Under the pieces are notes generated by a model that saw nothing but the letters and a program-made list of their open reading frames with translations, searched no databases and was not told where the DNA came from. From NCBI GenBank assembly GCA_938033975.1, contig CALHKJ010000043.1:1-7426 (forward strand): a stretch of DNA of 7,426 nt, given 5' to 3'. The stretch is from an uncultured Saprospiraceae bacterium (GTDB lineage Bacteria > Bacteroidota > Bacteroidia > Chitinophagales > Saprospiraceae). Each line of letters starts with the position of its first letter. The stretch's first letter is position 1. Of this stretch, positions 7,179-7,426 are shown in pieces. The position numbers and the translations under genes were made by a program.

Positions 7179-7207
7179 CAAAAATATTTGAATTATTTTA
7201 TTCCCAA
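7179..7207 (-). promoter_or_regulatory. Bacteroidota-type promoter of the reductase-ferredoxin operon
   Basis: Read on the minus strand, TTG (7207-7205) is followed after 18 bp by TATTTTTG (7186-7179), a full match to the primary-sigma consensus TTG...TAnnTTTG known from Bacteroidota. Only CGGC separates the -7 box from the reductase ATG, so the transcript probably starts at or within a few bases of the start codon. Confidence 0.7.
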
Positions 7208-7317
7208 CCATTATGTGGTATAAAACAGTAGCTATAAAACATCTATTAGTGGCTTTTGTTTTTCATTTATCTTCTATTGTCAGTGCTAATCAATGCTTGT
7301 TCACTAATTTGATTCAT

Positions 7318-7347
7318 TTTGCTTTGCGCAAATAAGAACTATTTTTG
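7318..7347 (+). promoter_or_regulatory. Bacteroidota-type promoter of the rightward pdeM-like gene
   Basis: TTTG (7318-7321), an 18-bp spacer and TATTTTTG (7340-7347) match the Bacteroidota promoter consensus fully. The predicted start of transcription near 7352-7355 gives a leader of about 20 bases before the TTG at 7374. The spacer contains the perfect 10-bp palindrome TTTGCGCAAA (7323-7332). Confidence 0.65.
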
Positions 7348-7373
7348 CAGCCAAAAGGAACCTAAACTTTAGC

Positions 7374-7426
7374 TTGAAAGAAATAATTTTACAGAATGAA
7401 AAGCTCGTATTGCTTCCGCAAAAAGC
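7374..7426 (+). CDS. pdeM: Start of a PdeM-like phosphoesterase gene, cut by window edge
   Basis: Only 17 complete codons are visible, reading LKEIILQNEKLVLLPQK from a TTG start. The piece LLPQKA resembles the N terminus of PdeM, the calcineurin-like phosphoesterase that family work places in the ligase-associated DNA repair group with an Lhr-type helicase, an ATP-dependent ligase and a beta-CASP exonuclease; in those proteins an LLPxxAxxW strand precedes the metal-binding DLHLGK motif, which would lie beyond the edge. The frame has a stop at 7305-7307 and no ATG before 7374, and the promoter at 7318-7347 restricts the start to downstream bases, so TTG is the best choice. An ATG at 7396 opens another frame and gives no recognisable protein. 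The identification rests on a very short stretch. Confidence 0.5.
   Translation, partial: MKEIILQNEKLVLLPQK

Noticed and set aside
7219..7241. Direct repeat TATAAAACA, two copies 14 bp apart, upstream of the divergent promoters
   Set aside because: Only 9 bp, low complexity and AT-rich, with just two copies; not enough to call a binding site.

Overview
The window looks like an ordinary chromosomal stretch from a member of the Bacteroidota, probably a free-living flavobacterium or cytophaga relative. Three things point there. The DNA is AT-rich. Genes lack strong Shine-Dalgarno sites. Two intergenic promoters have the Bacteroidota form (TTG or TTTG, 18 bp, TATTTTTG). The proteins also read like Bacteroidota versions of their families, especially the thioredoxin-reductase-like ferredoxin reductase, the adrenodoxin-type ferredoxin and the large secreted BNR-propeller protein. 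I see no insertion sequence, CRISPR array, tRNA or rRNA.

Layout, left to right. Positions 1-357 hold no convincing gene. purU (formyltetrahydrofolate deformylase) runs leftward at 358-1218. A 192-bp divergent gap follows, then a YdjA-like nitroreductase (1411-1986, rightward). After 59 bp comes a gene for a 1103-residue exported protein (2046-5357) built from Asp-box propeller repeats, an FlgD-like beta domain and a helical tail. A small, very glycine-rich hydrophobic protein (5454-5735) lies downstream and ends at a strong intrinsic terminator. That terminator is shared in space with the 3' end of a convergent pair: a [2Fe-2S] ferredoxin (5791-6147) and, upstream of it on the minus strand, an FAD/NAD(P)H ferredoxin reductase (6167-7174). 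A divergent promoter region of about 200 bp separates the reductase from the first codons of a rightward gene cut by the window edge (7374 onward), which resembles the DNA-damage-response phosphoesterase PdeM.

Functionally, the clearest unit is the reductase-ferredoxin pair. It should make a short electron-transfer chain from NAD(P)H through FAD to a [2Fe-2S] carrier; the final acceptor is not in the window. PurU controls the formyl-tetrahydrofolate pool and is unrelated to its neighbours. The secreted propeller protein and the small glycine-zipper protein are the least understood items. Two genes, the ferredoxin and the pdeM-like gene, have no ATG at the expected place and seem to start at TTG. 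I did not find a convincing new multi-gene system; the points worth a second look are the glycine-zipper protein, the unusual starts and the promoter architecture.
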